64,000 nucleotides of DNA from positions 62,001 to 126,000 of the forward strand of contig CAXKVR010000042.1 in NCBI GenBank assembly GCA_964058845.1, in the 5' to 3' direction. Below the pieces are notes generated by a model. That model ran no database searches. It saw nothing but the letters and a program-made list of their open reading frames with translations, and was not told the DNA's origin. Of this stretch, positions 23,653 to 34,943 are shown in pieces (the first letter of the stretch is position 1; the number at the start of each line of letters is the position of its first letter). A program made the position numbers and the translations under genes. Source of the DNA: Carex sylvatica (Eukaryota > Streptophyta > Magnoliopsida > Poales > Cyperaceae).

Positions 23653-26316
23653 AACTTGATTCTAGTCTCTAAAAATAAAACATTTCTATTTCTAGTCCAT
23701 CGAGACGAATTTTGATTGAAAGTGGTACATACCGTGCAAAATGAGATCTGGGTCATTTGTTTTATTCTGACACAAATCTCAAAGCGGCCCCCTCCTTAGT
23801 ATTCTAAGTCAATTTCAAATCAATTTTAGCTCGACTGAAAATATTATACGTTATTGATACCACACAGAATATTCACTCGGTTGCAGTGGCAAAGCAACTA
23901 TAGTTCAGAGTTGGACGTCTGTCCTACGAGAACAGCTTGGGTCCAATGACTATTAGATTTAAAGTAGTTTCAATGGATTCGCACATCATTAGATTTGTTT
24001 TAGGATTTTTATGCACGAATTTTAAAGCATATGCACAAATGCGACCGCGAATCCTAAAGAAGATTCGATGGTGGGCAAATTCATTGGAACCACTTTGGGT
24101 CCAATGGCCATCAGACCCGAACTGTTCTCCTGTCCCACCCTTAATTTTGAATTTTTTTTATGAACTCATATATTATTAGATTGTTGTCTTACTAAACTTT
24201 TTTTTACCCTATACGTAAAGTCTAAATTTCTCAACACATAATACAAATTACAATTTTTGAATTTGTACTTTAATATTTTGATGAAATTAAAATTGTTACT
24301 ATTTTGCTCATTCCTGTTTCAAATTTTAACTACGCCACTGCCTGATACAACATTCCCGAAGGAATTGAGCCAATTTATAAATCAATTCCAAGAATGACAA
24401 AAGAACTCCGTATTGCCAACCTAATTTTCGATTGAAATTCGTTTAATATTAGCAAGTGAAACAAGTTGGTACTAATGTAATTCGTTCATCATATGACCAT
24501 GCAATTAATATACTGGAAATATACATTCCATGGACTAAAATTCTTTTTGGATGAAGTACAGTATGAAATTTTGTTTTTTGATGAAAAGTACAGTATGAAA
24601 TTAAAGTTATTTCACATGTATGTGTTTTTCAATTAACTGAGTACGGCTCCAAACAAATCGAACGAGCTGATTTTAGTTCTAACTTGATTTATTTATAAGT
24701 TGAGTACAATCGAATTTGAGTCAATCTTCAAATTGATTCAAACTTGAATTGAACACGAAACGTACATAAACTTAATTATTAGATTTGAAATGAGGCTATT
24801 ATCTATATTCTTATATTATTCACGTAGTTGTCCTGATCTGCCAACAGCTGAGATTGAAAGATAAATTTTCGAATTTAATATCAATCCTCTAATTACATAA
24901 TCTGTCTTCTTTTGATTAAATACATTTATTTTATGTGTATAAATTTAAATTTAGTTAAAAACATGCTCATCACACAAACTGCTACATGATTTATTACATT
25001 AAAACTAAATAAATCATTAGCAATTCGTTTCCTTATTTCTCTTTACAACTATCTTTTATTCTTGCAATTAATTTTTTTTTCTTATTTCTCCATTTCATCC
25101 TTAGCAATTTGTTTTCTTATTTCTCATTGCAACTATATTTTATTCTTGCAATTAAATTATTTTCTTATTTCTCCATTTTCTCCATTTCATTTCCCTGCCA
25201 TCTATAAAAACTAATTAATCTGCGCATGCTACGTTTTGTTAACTCTCAATGAAGATTTTAACAATAATCAATTGTCATTAATATGTGTATACTAACTTAT
25301 ATAAAAAGTTTTTTAAATATCAAAAAATTAACTCACATAATAAACAAAATAGAAAAATACAATCCAATGTATTTTATGAAATAATTAATAATACGACAAG
25401 TTATCTAGAGAATAATCATTATAATAAATATAAATAAATATAAAAAAATAATAATAAGAATATCACAAAGTATTCTTTATACGAAGTTATTAAGAGGAGA
25501 GTTTCAATATAACAAATATGAATTATAAATTTTTAAATATAAATAAAAAATAAACAAAAAAATAAATTTTGCTACAAAGTGTAGTATCATTATAGAATTT
25601 TTTTTATTTTTTACAAATTATTATTAAATAATATAAGAATATAAATTTAGTACATGAATTTTTTTATGGCTTAGAAGGCGCTGAGTGGGTAACTCGAATT
25701 TAAATTTTGAAATTGAGTTAGTAGTCTGGGTTCAAAATTTAAGTCCGAACCACTAATTCGGCTTCAAATTTTACATGTACATAGATAAAATGATGTAAAT
25801 CATATCCAACCATTTTATTTTGACTTTTAATTTTTAAATTTTAAGTTATTAAAGTTTTAAAAAATAGAGACATGATGAAGACACAAAAAATGGAGGCATT
25901 TGAACTCTCCTCAATGAATATACTTACCCTCTGATCGGAATGAAAATTTTTACGCTCAAACGAGAAATAGAATTGAAATTCTTTCTCTTCACTTGATCGG
26001 AATGAAAGCATAAAAAAGAGATGACACGATTTGAGAGGAAAAAATTCCTCCAACGAAATCACAACAAAATTAAAGGTATTTGATAAGAAATAATTTTGCC
26101 AGAATAAAATTATGTCGCTGCCCACATTACTATCTACTTGTACAGACCCAACAATTTTGCCTCGATATAAAAGAAAGAGGAACCTGAAGTCCTGAACCTT
26201 TCGTTTACTGACAAAAAATATATTGTATTTACATTTCTCACGAGAGAATAAATAGAAATGACAATATCACCCGCCCTGGAATCAAATTGTGCGTGTTGAA
26301 ACGATTGCAGGTTAGG
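23653..26316. other. Intergenic, no gene recognised
   Basis: AT-rich. A 21-bp direct repeat beginning TTGGGTCCAATG occurs at about 23937 and 24097. The segment 24785-24970 is a dispersed repeat listed separately. Low-complexity CTTATTTCTC repeats lie at 25030-25190. Open frames here have no recognisable content. Confidence 0.5.
24785..24970 (+). repeat. Dispersed repeat, possible Helitron 5' end (copy 1)
   Basis: Collinear with 31532-31715: both run from an ATCT...ATTATT...CACGT start through TGATTAAATACAT, then TTTATGTGTA, then TTTAGTTA and AACATG. A TC-led AT-rich start resembles Helitron 5' ends, but no CTRR hairpin end was located. Confidence 0.45.
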
Positions 26317-26836
26317 GGTGTAAACAGCTCGGATAATATTCGATTTCGTCCGAATTTGAATTCGAAAAAGTACTTAAATTATCTGATCCGTATCTGTATC
26401 TAAGAATATCCGTATTCGTATCCGTATCTAAAAAATTATAACTGATGTGAATACAGAAATATATTTTACTATCTGTATCTGACCGTTTACACTTTAAACC
26501 ATAACAAACATGATATATGTTTTTATATTAATTTATTAAATTACATATTGTACTAATAATTTATTAAATTGTATATAAATATATATTTAATAAACAATAT
26601 AACACTATGACATAATTAGTAACTAATATTTTAATAATATAATAGATATTTTGTAACTAACAAGCTAATTATAAAAAAATATTCGTATCTGTCTGATATC
26701 CAATTTGTATTTGTAATATTTAATATTCAATCTGTATTCGTATCTGAGACTATCCATATTCGTATTTATATTTAAAAAATTATAACGGATATAAATACAG
26801 TAAAACCATTATCTATATCCGTTTACAATTACAATA
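26317..26836. repeat. hAT-like MITE relic
   Basis: Starts TAGGGGTGTAAAC, the same type of terminus as the well-defined element at 61444. It holds many CCGTATC/GGATA words, and an internal segment around ATCTAAAAAATTATAAC is directly repeated at about 26430 and 26770. The right end (CCGTTTACA... near 26820) is decayed. It looks like two overlapping copies. Confidence 0.55.
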
Positions 26837-27091
26837 GGTACAAAAGTTCTTATCCCATTCCAAACATGTATCTGTGTGAATGGAATGGAGAAAAGATCTA
26901 TAGATTTTTGCGCTACATCGTGTGCCGACGAATACCAACTTACAAAACGGAATGGACAAGTTTCCCCACACACGTTGCACATCCATAGCAAGTATTGTTC
27001 AATGTAATTATAATTATTGTACGTAAAAAAAGGAGTGGATTTAGAATTGTCAGGTGATTGTTTTTTTTATAAATAAAATTATTTAGGAGTT

Positions 27092-27362
27092 GTCTACACG
27101 CAAAGTGATTTTAGCTGTAGTGTAACAAAATTAAAAGAAATCGCAGTCGTTAATTTTATTTGTCTGAATAGTTCAGATTAAATAGTCCATTTAACTTTTG
27201 TTATCTTATTTGACGTTAAATTAAACAGAGTATTTTTTCGGAAGGATAAAATAGTCAGTAAATTTCTTATTTTTTTACCCTCCCGTCTACGTCTCCTGCT
27301 CTTCTCCTCCTCTCCTCCTCTCCTCCGCTTCTCTCTCTTCCTTGCCGCCTCCGCCTTCACTA
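27092..27362 (+). repeat. Terminal-type repeat shared with the 37-39 kb duplication
   Basis: Reads TCTACACGCAAAGTGATTTT and then a TGTAGTG...CAAAAT...AAATC stretch into a CTCCTCTCC-rich leader and CTTGCCGCCTCCGCC. The reverse complements of 36784-37026 and 39243-39484 carry the same sequence in the same order. It may be the TIR plus subterminal region of a gene-fragment-carrying element, or a duplicated promoter and leader. No clear target duplication was found. Confidence 0.6.
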
Positions 27363-27531
27363 TTGTCTTGCGTTGGATTTCGCCGCTCCCTCTCTAAGCT
27401 CCTTCACTCTCTAAAACCCTAGGTCCTCCGCGCCACCTCTCTTCTGCTCCAACCCCACTCTCTCCACTCTGACTTGACACTCTCCTTCACAAATCGCTTT
27501 CTCCACGCAGGGCACTACCGCATCGCGACAG

Positions 27532-27876
27532 ATGGAAGTGCCTTCTTTTACTCACACCGGCGAAAACGCAGGTTTATCTACTTTCTCATCTCTAATTCTC
27601 GATTTTACTAACCTAAGTTTCAATTCTTTTTTATTTGTATTTTTTAGATTTTGATGAAATAGATACGAGGGAACTCAGTCCTTGCACTGAGATGAGAAAA
27701 CCAAAGCTTAGTCTCAATTTAATGTCTACTTCCACTCGATCTCCCCCAAACTGCATTTCTGGTATATCCAAATCAAAATTTTTGAGTCCTGCTAGTATAA
27801 TTCGAGTCAAGTTGGTACAAGTATATGATGTCTTGTGCTTTGTTTTAAATCAAACTTTTAAGCCTCTAATTATATA
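27532..27876 (+). CDS. First two exons of an unidentified gene, probably a fragment
   Basis: An ATG after a CT-rich leader opens a 40-nt exon (27532-27571, MEVPSFTHTGENA) followed by a GT donor. An AG acceptor at 27646-27647 continues in phase as an Asp/Glu- then Ser/Lys/Arg-rich exon (RKPKLSLNLM, STRSPPNCISG, SKFLSPASIIRVK) that ends at a stop at 27874-27876 or splices out near 27810-27830. I do not recognise the family. The splice phase and composition look like a true plant gene start, but no later exons of the same gene are evident before the APC10 piece at 29017. Confidence 0.4.
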
Positions 27877-29016
27877 GGTCCTAGTAACGAATTTGAAAAA
27901 TTAAAGAACAATATAGGTCCCACAATTCATGGAATTCATGGAAAAGAAAATGAAAAAAAATCAATGATTTTTTACACCAGCAAAAGAGCAAAAATCTGTC
28001 AAATGTTCCTGCAATGTCGATTGGGTCAATTAAAACTTCTTGTACTGTTCATTTATGTTTTGTGACATACCAGTAAATTTTGAGCCTTAGCATATACTGG
28101 TAAATAGAGAGAGAATGTTAGAGGCACAACAACAATGCTACCAATTCACCCATCTTTGTTCACTATTCAGAGGCATAGAAGGACATAATACGAAAGTCCT
28201 GGGATGAATACTTTAATGTCTAGTGGATAATGTGCTATGCATCAAGGTATGGTTTTAACTAGTTTGTAATTCAACTGCATGACTTGGGGGTAATTTGAAC
28301 TAAATGTGATGGTGCTCATTGAATAACATTGCACAATGCAACTTTAGTTTGAGCAAAATCATGTCACAACTGCACAGTTGTATGTATATGGTGCTTGATT
28401 GCATAAATGATGCACAATTAGGAGGGAAATTTGAGCTATTATGAAGAATAATTATGACAAACAAAATCAAATGGAGTGTCACAACTGACAAGTTATCAAG
28501 TACTGCACAACTTGAATGATAATTTAAGGTTTAAGAAAACCTATGTTTGATAGAAACTTATTTGCACAATTGAACAATAAATGGGGTTTAATAGCATAAA
28601 AGATGCTAAGTTTTAGTACCACTGCAAAAAGAAAACTGGTGCCCTATAATACTTCTTGCTTGCTAATTAGCAGTTATTTGTCAGAAAATTATTGCAAACT
28701 CCAGAATATTTACAAAAGAAGTTGAAGCAGCTGACTTAATTCAACTTAGACAGCGGTATGAATTCCAATGTAAGTCCTTTAAAGTTAGATATTATTTAAG
28801 TGTTGATTATTGAAAGGGTGTGACATGCCAAAGGTTGATCATAGAATTTACTGGGTTTTAACTTATATTGAACCATTTTAAAGTTTGAAAATAAAGATAT
28901 GGATATGTAGTACGGACCAAAGTGCATTATGCATAGTACCATAGCCTCACTCTTGTGCATTTTATGGTGTTAACCGGTACTGTCTTTTTTTTTGCTGTTA
29001 TATCGACATGACACAG

Positions 29017-29725
29017 GGAGATATTTGTGGACACATTTATTCTTCAAATTGCAATACAGTCTGATCACCGAAATGGAAGGGATACACATGTGAGGCAAAT
29101 TAAGATATACGGCCCCGGCCGTAAGTCCCTTTCTGAACTCATTTGGCACATTACCAGCACATATCATTTTCTTATTGGCATTCTCTAGTTGGTATTTAAA
29201 GTTGTCTCATGATCTCTTTCAATTTATTTTTGGCATTAATTTTGCAAATTTTATACTGGAATACTGTTAACTATTAAGAGTTCTAATTCGGTACTGGTGT
29301 ACACCAATGGAAAAAAATATATATATATATATGGAGTGGCTAATGTGCATTCGTATGCATATGGCCCAATATGCATACGGTCCAAATTTGAAATTACAAA
29401 ATCCAAAATGTCGATCTGAACCATTCATCTTGTTCTCCATATTAATATATGCTTGGAGACCAAATTTTACATTTTTATGAATTTTTTTACTATTTATTAA
29501 GTATTTTATAAAATTGTTGATCCAACGGTGGCTTAACAAAACAGTAAAATACTTAATAAATAGTAAAAAAAATTCAGAAAAATATAAAATTTGGTCTCCA
29601 AGCATATATTAATATGGAGAACAAGATGAACGGTTCGGATCGATGTTTTGAATTTTAAAATTTCAAATTTGGACCGTATGCATATCGGCCCATATGTATA
29701 CGAATGCACATTAGCCACTATATAT

Positions 29726-29758
<33 letters not shown>

Positions 29759-30089
29759 GGGGACTTGTACCAGTTGATCCCCAATTTGGTCTGTAAATTG
29801 GTCTATCTTATTATTTTTGGTGGTTTACATGGTAATTTAGGCTGTTAAGGAGATGAATTCATGGTTAAACATTGAGATATACCTAGAAATTTCCAAAACT
29901 AACACTATATTGTCATGGTGTGATAGAATAAGAATCTAAGCTACTTGTATAGTTTATTCCAGTAAAACCCTTATTTGAACTAATCTCTTTCTACACCTCT
30001 CTCTCTCTCTCCATCACAGGAACCCAGTGCCACATCAGCCATTTCATTTTACTTCTCAAGAGTTCCAGACTTATTCAACCATTAGGTAA
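29017..30089 (+). pseudogene. APC10: APC10 (anaphase-promoting complex subunit 10) 3' fragment
   Basis: APC10 is the DOC-domain subunit that helps the APC/C ubiquitin ligase bind substrates. Exon 29017-29120 encodes the end of the DOC domain (FVDTFILQIAIQSDHRNGRD, then HVRQIKIYGP). Exon 30020-30089 encodes the conserved C-terminus ([19 protein letters not shown], then TIR and stop). The intron between them contains a 385-bp foldback element. The first exon ends GGCCCCGGCC before GTAAG, where phase requires one more base, so normal splicing frameshifts the last exon; a donor four bases later would restore frame. No upstream DOC exons are found in the preceding 1.5 kb. Most likely a non-functional transposed fragment. 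Confidence 0.85.
29335..29719. repeat. Foldback MITE inside (TA)n
   Basis: Near-perfect palindrome of 385 bp: AGTGGCTAATGTGCATTCG at the left returns inverted at the right end. GGAGACCAAATTTTA and CTCCATATTAATATATGC are also mirrored around a short loop near 29515. Both flanks are (TA)n, consistent with insertion at TA. Related to 5340-5717 through the CTCCATATTAA core. Confidence 0.85.
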
Positions 30090-30772
30090 CTTCATTGCCA
30101 TAAGCAGGGCCTCAGACTGTAAACAGGTTTTGGTTTGTTAAATTTAGTTTCTTTTTTTAAAATTTGAAATGATGGTGTTCTTTGATTTGGTGAGTCTTTG
30201 CTTGTAAAATGGAAAAATGATTGTAAAGCCATTGTAAGAAGAACTATCATCTTAAAGTTTATTTGAACTTGTTTTTCTTTTTTCTTTTTTCTTACTCCAG
30301 CTTTTTTTTAGTTGACATTTCTTAATGTAATAGTTGGATAGAGAGTAAACAGTTTTTGCTGATACTGGCGATTTTGTATTTATAGGGAAGTATTTTTTTG
30401 TAAACTCATTGCTTTTGATGTTTGAACAAAATTGACAACGCTCATTTTTCATTTGAAATTTGAATTTCAAATTATTCTTTCCAAAAAAAACAAAAATTGG
30501 GGGCACGATGGAACACAAAAAGGTTAGATGTATCAATTAAGAGGAACAATATTCACACACGGATGCATCATGTGAATCAACATATAATACATGTATTCCA
30601 TGAAAATGTGTAGACATCATAATATGCTAGAATCATGCTTGTGCAACTATATAGCTGTATACTAAAATTAATGAAATTTACATATGTCTAACTGAAAAAG
30701 CACTTCAATTTCTTCAAATTGTGTCCACTTGGAGGTAAACTTTGCGTTGATCTCAATTTTACATAATTTTTT

Positions 30773-31210
30773 TTAATAATATTCTCCTTTTATGAAATCA
30801 TTCAAACGCTTCACCTCCTGATTTTGCTGGTCAACAATGTCCTTGACCACATCTACTATGGATATAACACCAACTATTCTTTTGTCTATCACTGGTACAT
30901 GTCTGATGTGCTTATCTGCTCTTATTATACAAACAAACATCTTATTATGTCAAAATCAAGAATTGGTTTCACAAATTCTAGTTTAAAAGTAGAAGCATAT
31001 TGATCAAGGTAATCAATCACCTTGGTAGTTAATTTTATGAATGTACTAACACTGCATACCAGTTTTACATAGATTATATTAGTATGCAATTTTTTTTTTT
31101 ACATATCAGCAAAAGAAATTTAAATGAGACTTTTTTTTCTATGACTTGCCTGACATTAACTCCATTGCTTTAAGAATCTTTGTATCAGAATTGACGGTAA
31201 CAAGTTTATT
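30773..31210 (-). pseudogene. CBS-domain protein 3' fragment (CBSX3-like)
   Basis: Two exons in phase. 31150-31210 encodes NKLVTVNSDTKILKAMELMS. 30773-30918 encodes a typical CBS motif (HIRHVPVIDKRIVGVISIVD) and ends LNDFIKGEYY with a stop where CBSX3-type proteins end. CBS pairs bind adenosyl ligands, and CBSX3 acts in mitochondria in known plants. The first exon ends at a GC donor (GCAAGT) rather than GT. The N-terminal exons (targeting peptide and first CBS motif) are not seen in the next 2 kb, so this is a transposed 3' fragment. It lies 0.7 kb beyond the APC10 fragment, on the opposite strand. Confidence 0.8.
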
Positions 31211-31531
31211 CTGTAATTGATGAAGAGCATTGAATAAATGAGAATTCATGAATTTATGAAAAAAAAAGTGCTTAAAAAGAATAATTGATTTTTTTTTATG
31301 TCATCAGAGTTTACCTCATCAGTCATAATTATATAAGCTATTTTAAATACTTATATAAATTTAGTTTTTCAATTACTTACGTTAACAAAACCTAAAAAAA
31401 TTAACTATTTTATTGTCTTTTATATTTTCTTCTTAGAATCAAATATTTCAAGAATTCAATTCATTTAAAAAAATAAGATCACATAAATTATTTGGACGTG
31501 ACATTGTGAAATAAAAAAAAGGAGATGAATT

Positions 31532-31715
31532 TGTTATATATCTCCATTCTATTATTAAGCACGTTGGGTGTCCGATCCGCCAACGACTACGTTTGAAAGA
31601 TGATATTTCAGATTTAATCTCAACCCTCCAATTACATAATTTGTATTATTTGATTAAATACATATGTTTTATGTGTAGAAGTCTAGATTTAGTTAGAAAC
31701 ATGTTTGCCACCAAC
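31532..31715 (+). repeat. Dispersed repeat, possible Helitron 5' end (copy 2)
   Basis: Second copy of the repeat at 24785-24970, beginning TCTCCATTCTATTATTAAGC. It lies about 320 bp from the CBS-domain gene fragment. The match ends near AGAAACATGTTTGCC. Confidence 0.45.
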
Positions 31716-33719
31716 GACTACTTGACCAATTAATCAACCTAAATGACTATTTTTTACAACACTGCTTTGAATAATACACAATATTAGGTTTATCTCTTTT
31801 TAGTTTGTGCAAATATCATATAGAATATAATCATAAAAAATATTTTTATTCGAATCAAATTTTTTTAATGATGCAAAATATTAGTTTTCTTATTTTGTGA
31901 AAATATCCTAATTTTAATTTTGAGATTAGTGCAGAAAAAATTGAATGGTCCAAATTTTGCATAAATATTCTCAAACTTTGATATATCTAAGTGGATGCGA
32001 ATTCGAAAAAGGATAGAGATCCAAATTCGAATCCCCTAAAGGGCCCTAATGTTTCAGTTTTAACACAATATTAGAGGGTCGCTTGCGTTCCATCACGGAC
32101 ATGATTGGTCCTAATTTATGATCAAACAGTCCAGATCTAAACTAAAAAAATGAGTTACTTTAGAGAAATGGACTTCTCAATCCCTGTAGATAAAAGTTGC
32201 CAATGGGATGTGATCACACGGATCGCTGATGTGGCTATAGAATCCCGCCTTCTAGGGGCTCTTGTTTCGTTTTACCCAAATTTCAAATCTGACTTTCTTC
32301 CGTTTCTCTTCCACTCTAATTAGAACCTCAAATCCCCCACCAAAATGCGAAATGGAATTTACATCGTCTCAGATTCTTTGATCAGAATGTAACCAGCGAT
32401 GAGAAATGATTTTGCTCGACACAATTTGGATGGAAATTTTCGCCCCAAAATATTATCGTCAAAATTGATGAGATTCGACAGGAATTGATTTGGTAAAAAC
32501 TAATTTTTCTTTTTTCTTCTCGCGATACCCTTGTCTTGCAATCTTTCTCTCTTCTACCAGTTTTCAATCATAGCCAAGGAGGAGGAAGAAGAGGGAGGGG
32601 GTCACCAGTGCGATTCAAACTTCAAGATCGCACGAGAACCTTCTAACCAGCTGGTACTGTTTTGTTAACCAAGTAGGAAATACTACTTCTAAGGCTTCTT
32701 ATCCCTCAATATTTCCATTTAATTGATCAATTAGTGTCATTTACTTAATGAATTTTTGTGATTTTAGAAAAATGGTAAATGATTTTAAAGGTTATAGACT
32801 ATTCATTGTCATTTTTAGGGTTTTCCATCTTATTACCTACTGGTACATTTAGGGGCAGATGTAGGATTTTGATCAGGGTAGGACAATAAATTATTGAATC
32901 GAATTTAAATATAGAGAGCATACTTGTATGGTAATTAGCAAGTCATCATACTTGTATGGTAACTAGATCATCTTTTGCTAGAGAGTTGTAACTAGATATC
33001 TCACATTGTCAGCTTATCTAAAGCTGGGTCAAATTTTTTTTCAATATCTATTCAGAATGTGGTGAGTCAGTATTATTATGATTTAAGATTTGTGTAGAAA
33101 GAATTTGAATGGCCCAAATTTTTCACAGATCAACTCAATGTCAAAGCATAATAATATACAAAACTTTGACATGGAGCTTAGATTGTCTCAGACGATGTGA
33201 ATTCATTTTTTATGTCCAGGTGCTCCCTGTCAAAGTTTAGAGCACATAAGAATTTCCAGTGGGTCTTAACTTCTCCAATGTTCTTCTCTAGTTTTTGTCG
33301 TTGCAGTTCTTGAACCATTCTTTACAAAGGTACAATTCGTTAGTACTATGGCTCTTAATACATGCAATTTCTCAGTTCATTTTATACTCGTTGAATGAAG
33401 TGCCAGAACTTCCATGTACCAAGTTGTGTTTTATCCATTATTCTATTTGTTTATGCCTTGTAATTGCGTGTGTGATGAACCCCTTTCAGTTACAAGTTAC
33501 TGGTATGGTTCTTTACCAGCGTGAAGAACTTAGTAAAATTGTGAAGTTGTTGAATTTTCTAGTAGTCTTTGTTTATTTGTACGGTTTTTACAATGGCACT
33601 ATTACTATTTAAAAAATAAATATCTAATTAGTTCACCAAATCATTTCTATTACCTATACAAGAGCAATAATTGAATTTATGATTTGTTTGTCAGATATGT
33701 ATTTTGTGGCCTAACATGG
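31716..33719. other. No gene recognised
   Basis: AT-rich sequence with stops in all frames. A purine-rich patch lies at 32570-32610. The open frame at 33295-33612 resembles no known family and has no start context or splice partners. Confidence 0.45.
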
Positions 33720-33734
33720 CCTTCCCTCATGTGG

Positions 33735-34378
33735 TCTTTACAGATGGCAGAGATAAGATCATGTGGAATGGGGTAATACTGGTGCTTACTCTTCTATTTC
33801 GATATATGAAGTTTTAATGGGGGTGGAAGGATAAAGTGGCATTTTGGAGTGTGTTGGTCTTGTAAAATTCCTCCCACAGTTCGTACATTTCCCAATATAT
33901 TGTTGCACGGAAAAATTATAACACATGACAGGATGCTGGTAAGGAAGATTCCATGTTCATTGGACTGTGTATTGTTTCAGGCTTGCTCATTTGAGACAGC
34001 GCTTCACTTACTGTTTCTCTGTCTGTACATTGTGTGGTTTGACAAAGAATCTCACAAGGGCATGGCTGTAATTTAATGGCACCAGGGGGTACTCTTCAAG
34101 AGGTATGGTGTAATTAATGGAATTTTGTAAAAGCTCAGGGGGTTATTGATAAAAGGAAGTGCGTGGCTGTCTTCCTATGCGTTTGCTGGCACGTCTGGAA
34201 GCAAATGAATAGTGTGGTATTTGGAGAAAACAGTCCGGAACCGGTTGCACTAGAAAACCAAATTATGGGAGAATTATGTGTAGTTTTCATGTAAAATGAT
34301 ATTGGAGTAAGGATGCGGATGTACAACTTTTTATTGCAATATATTCAACCTGGCAGCACCTGTCAAGCATTTAAAAAA
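33735..34378 (+). pseudogene. LINE retrotransposon 3' tail with zf-RVT domain
   Basis: Reading frames along the plus strand match the C-terminal zf-RVT region of plant non-LTR retrotransposons. They start with an Asp-Lys-Ile-Met-Trp segment at 33740. The central part (33860-34060) has KIPPTVRTF, HDRMLV, CVLFQACSFETALHLLFLC. A downstream WHVWKQMNSVVFGEN stretch is at about 34180. Frameshifts and stops break it. A short A-run at 34370-34382 may be the poly(A) tail. The reverse transcriptase proper is absent, as in a 5'-truncated LINE copy. Confidence 0.65.
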
Positions 34379-34943
34379 AAAATAACAGAATATGAGTAAA
34401 AGCTAATTTTAGAAGGAAATTTAAATGCCAGGATGGAAAACAAAAATATTGTGTTGTACTTAAAAATAAGGTAATGGAGTTAATATGAAACATAATTTGA
34501 GATATTATAACTTGTATTGATTTACCAGACCATCTACACAAACATTTTAAGTATTTATAAAATTGATAACATGCAAGAACTGACACCAAAAACCAATGCA
34601 AATATACTGTACTAGAATGATACTGTATCATTGACAACCAATTAACAACAAATATATTTGGTTCATTGTTTCGCTATATCGACATTTGAGGTTTGTATTT
34701 AGGTTTAAATTTGATTATCACAGGCCTCTAATAAAAAAACCAACAATAATTTCAAATCACGGCCATAGAATTCCAAAAATAGAGGATGAACACAAGTTCA
34801 ACAGATAATTGTAGGTGCAAATACATTTATAGGTCACCTGATTTTCCAGTACCTAGTTATTAGTTAGAACTAACATAATAAGAAAAGAGGAAAATAAAAC
34901 ACAAACATACAGATAAATTTCTTTTTTTAAAATGCAACAGGTT

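Noticed and set aside
33295..33612. 105-codon plus-strand ORF
   Set aside because: No family similarity, no splice context, composition like surrounding AT-rich non-coding DNA.
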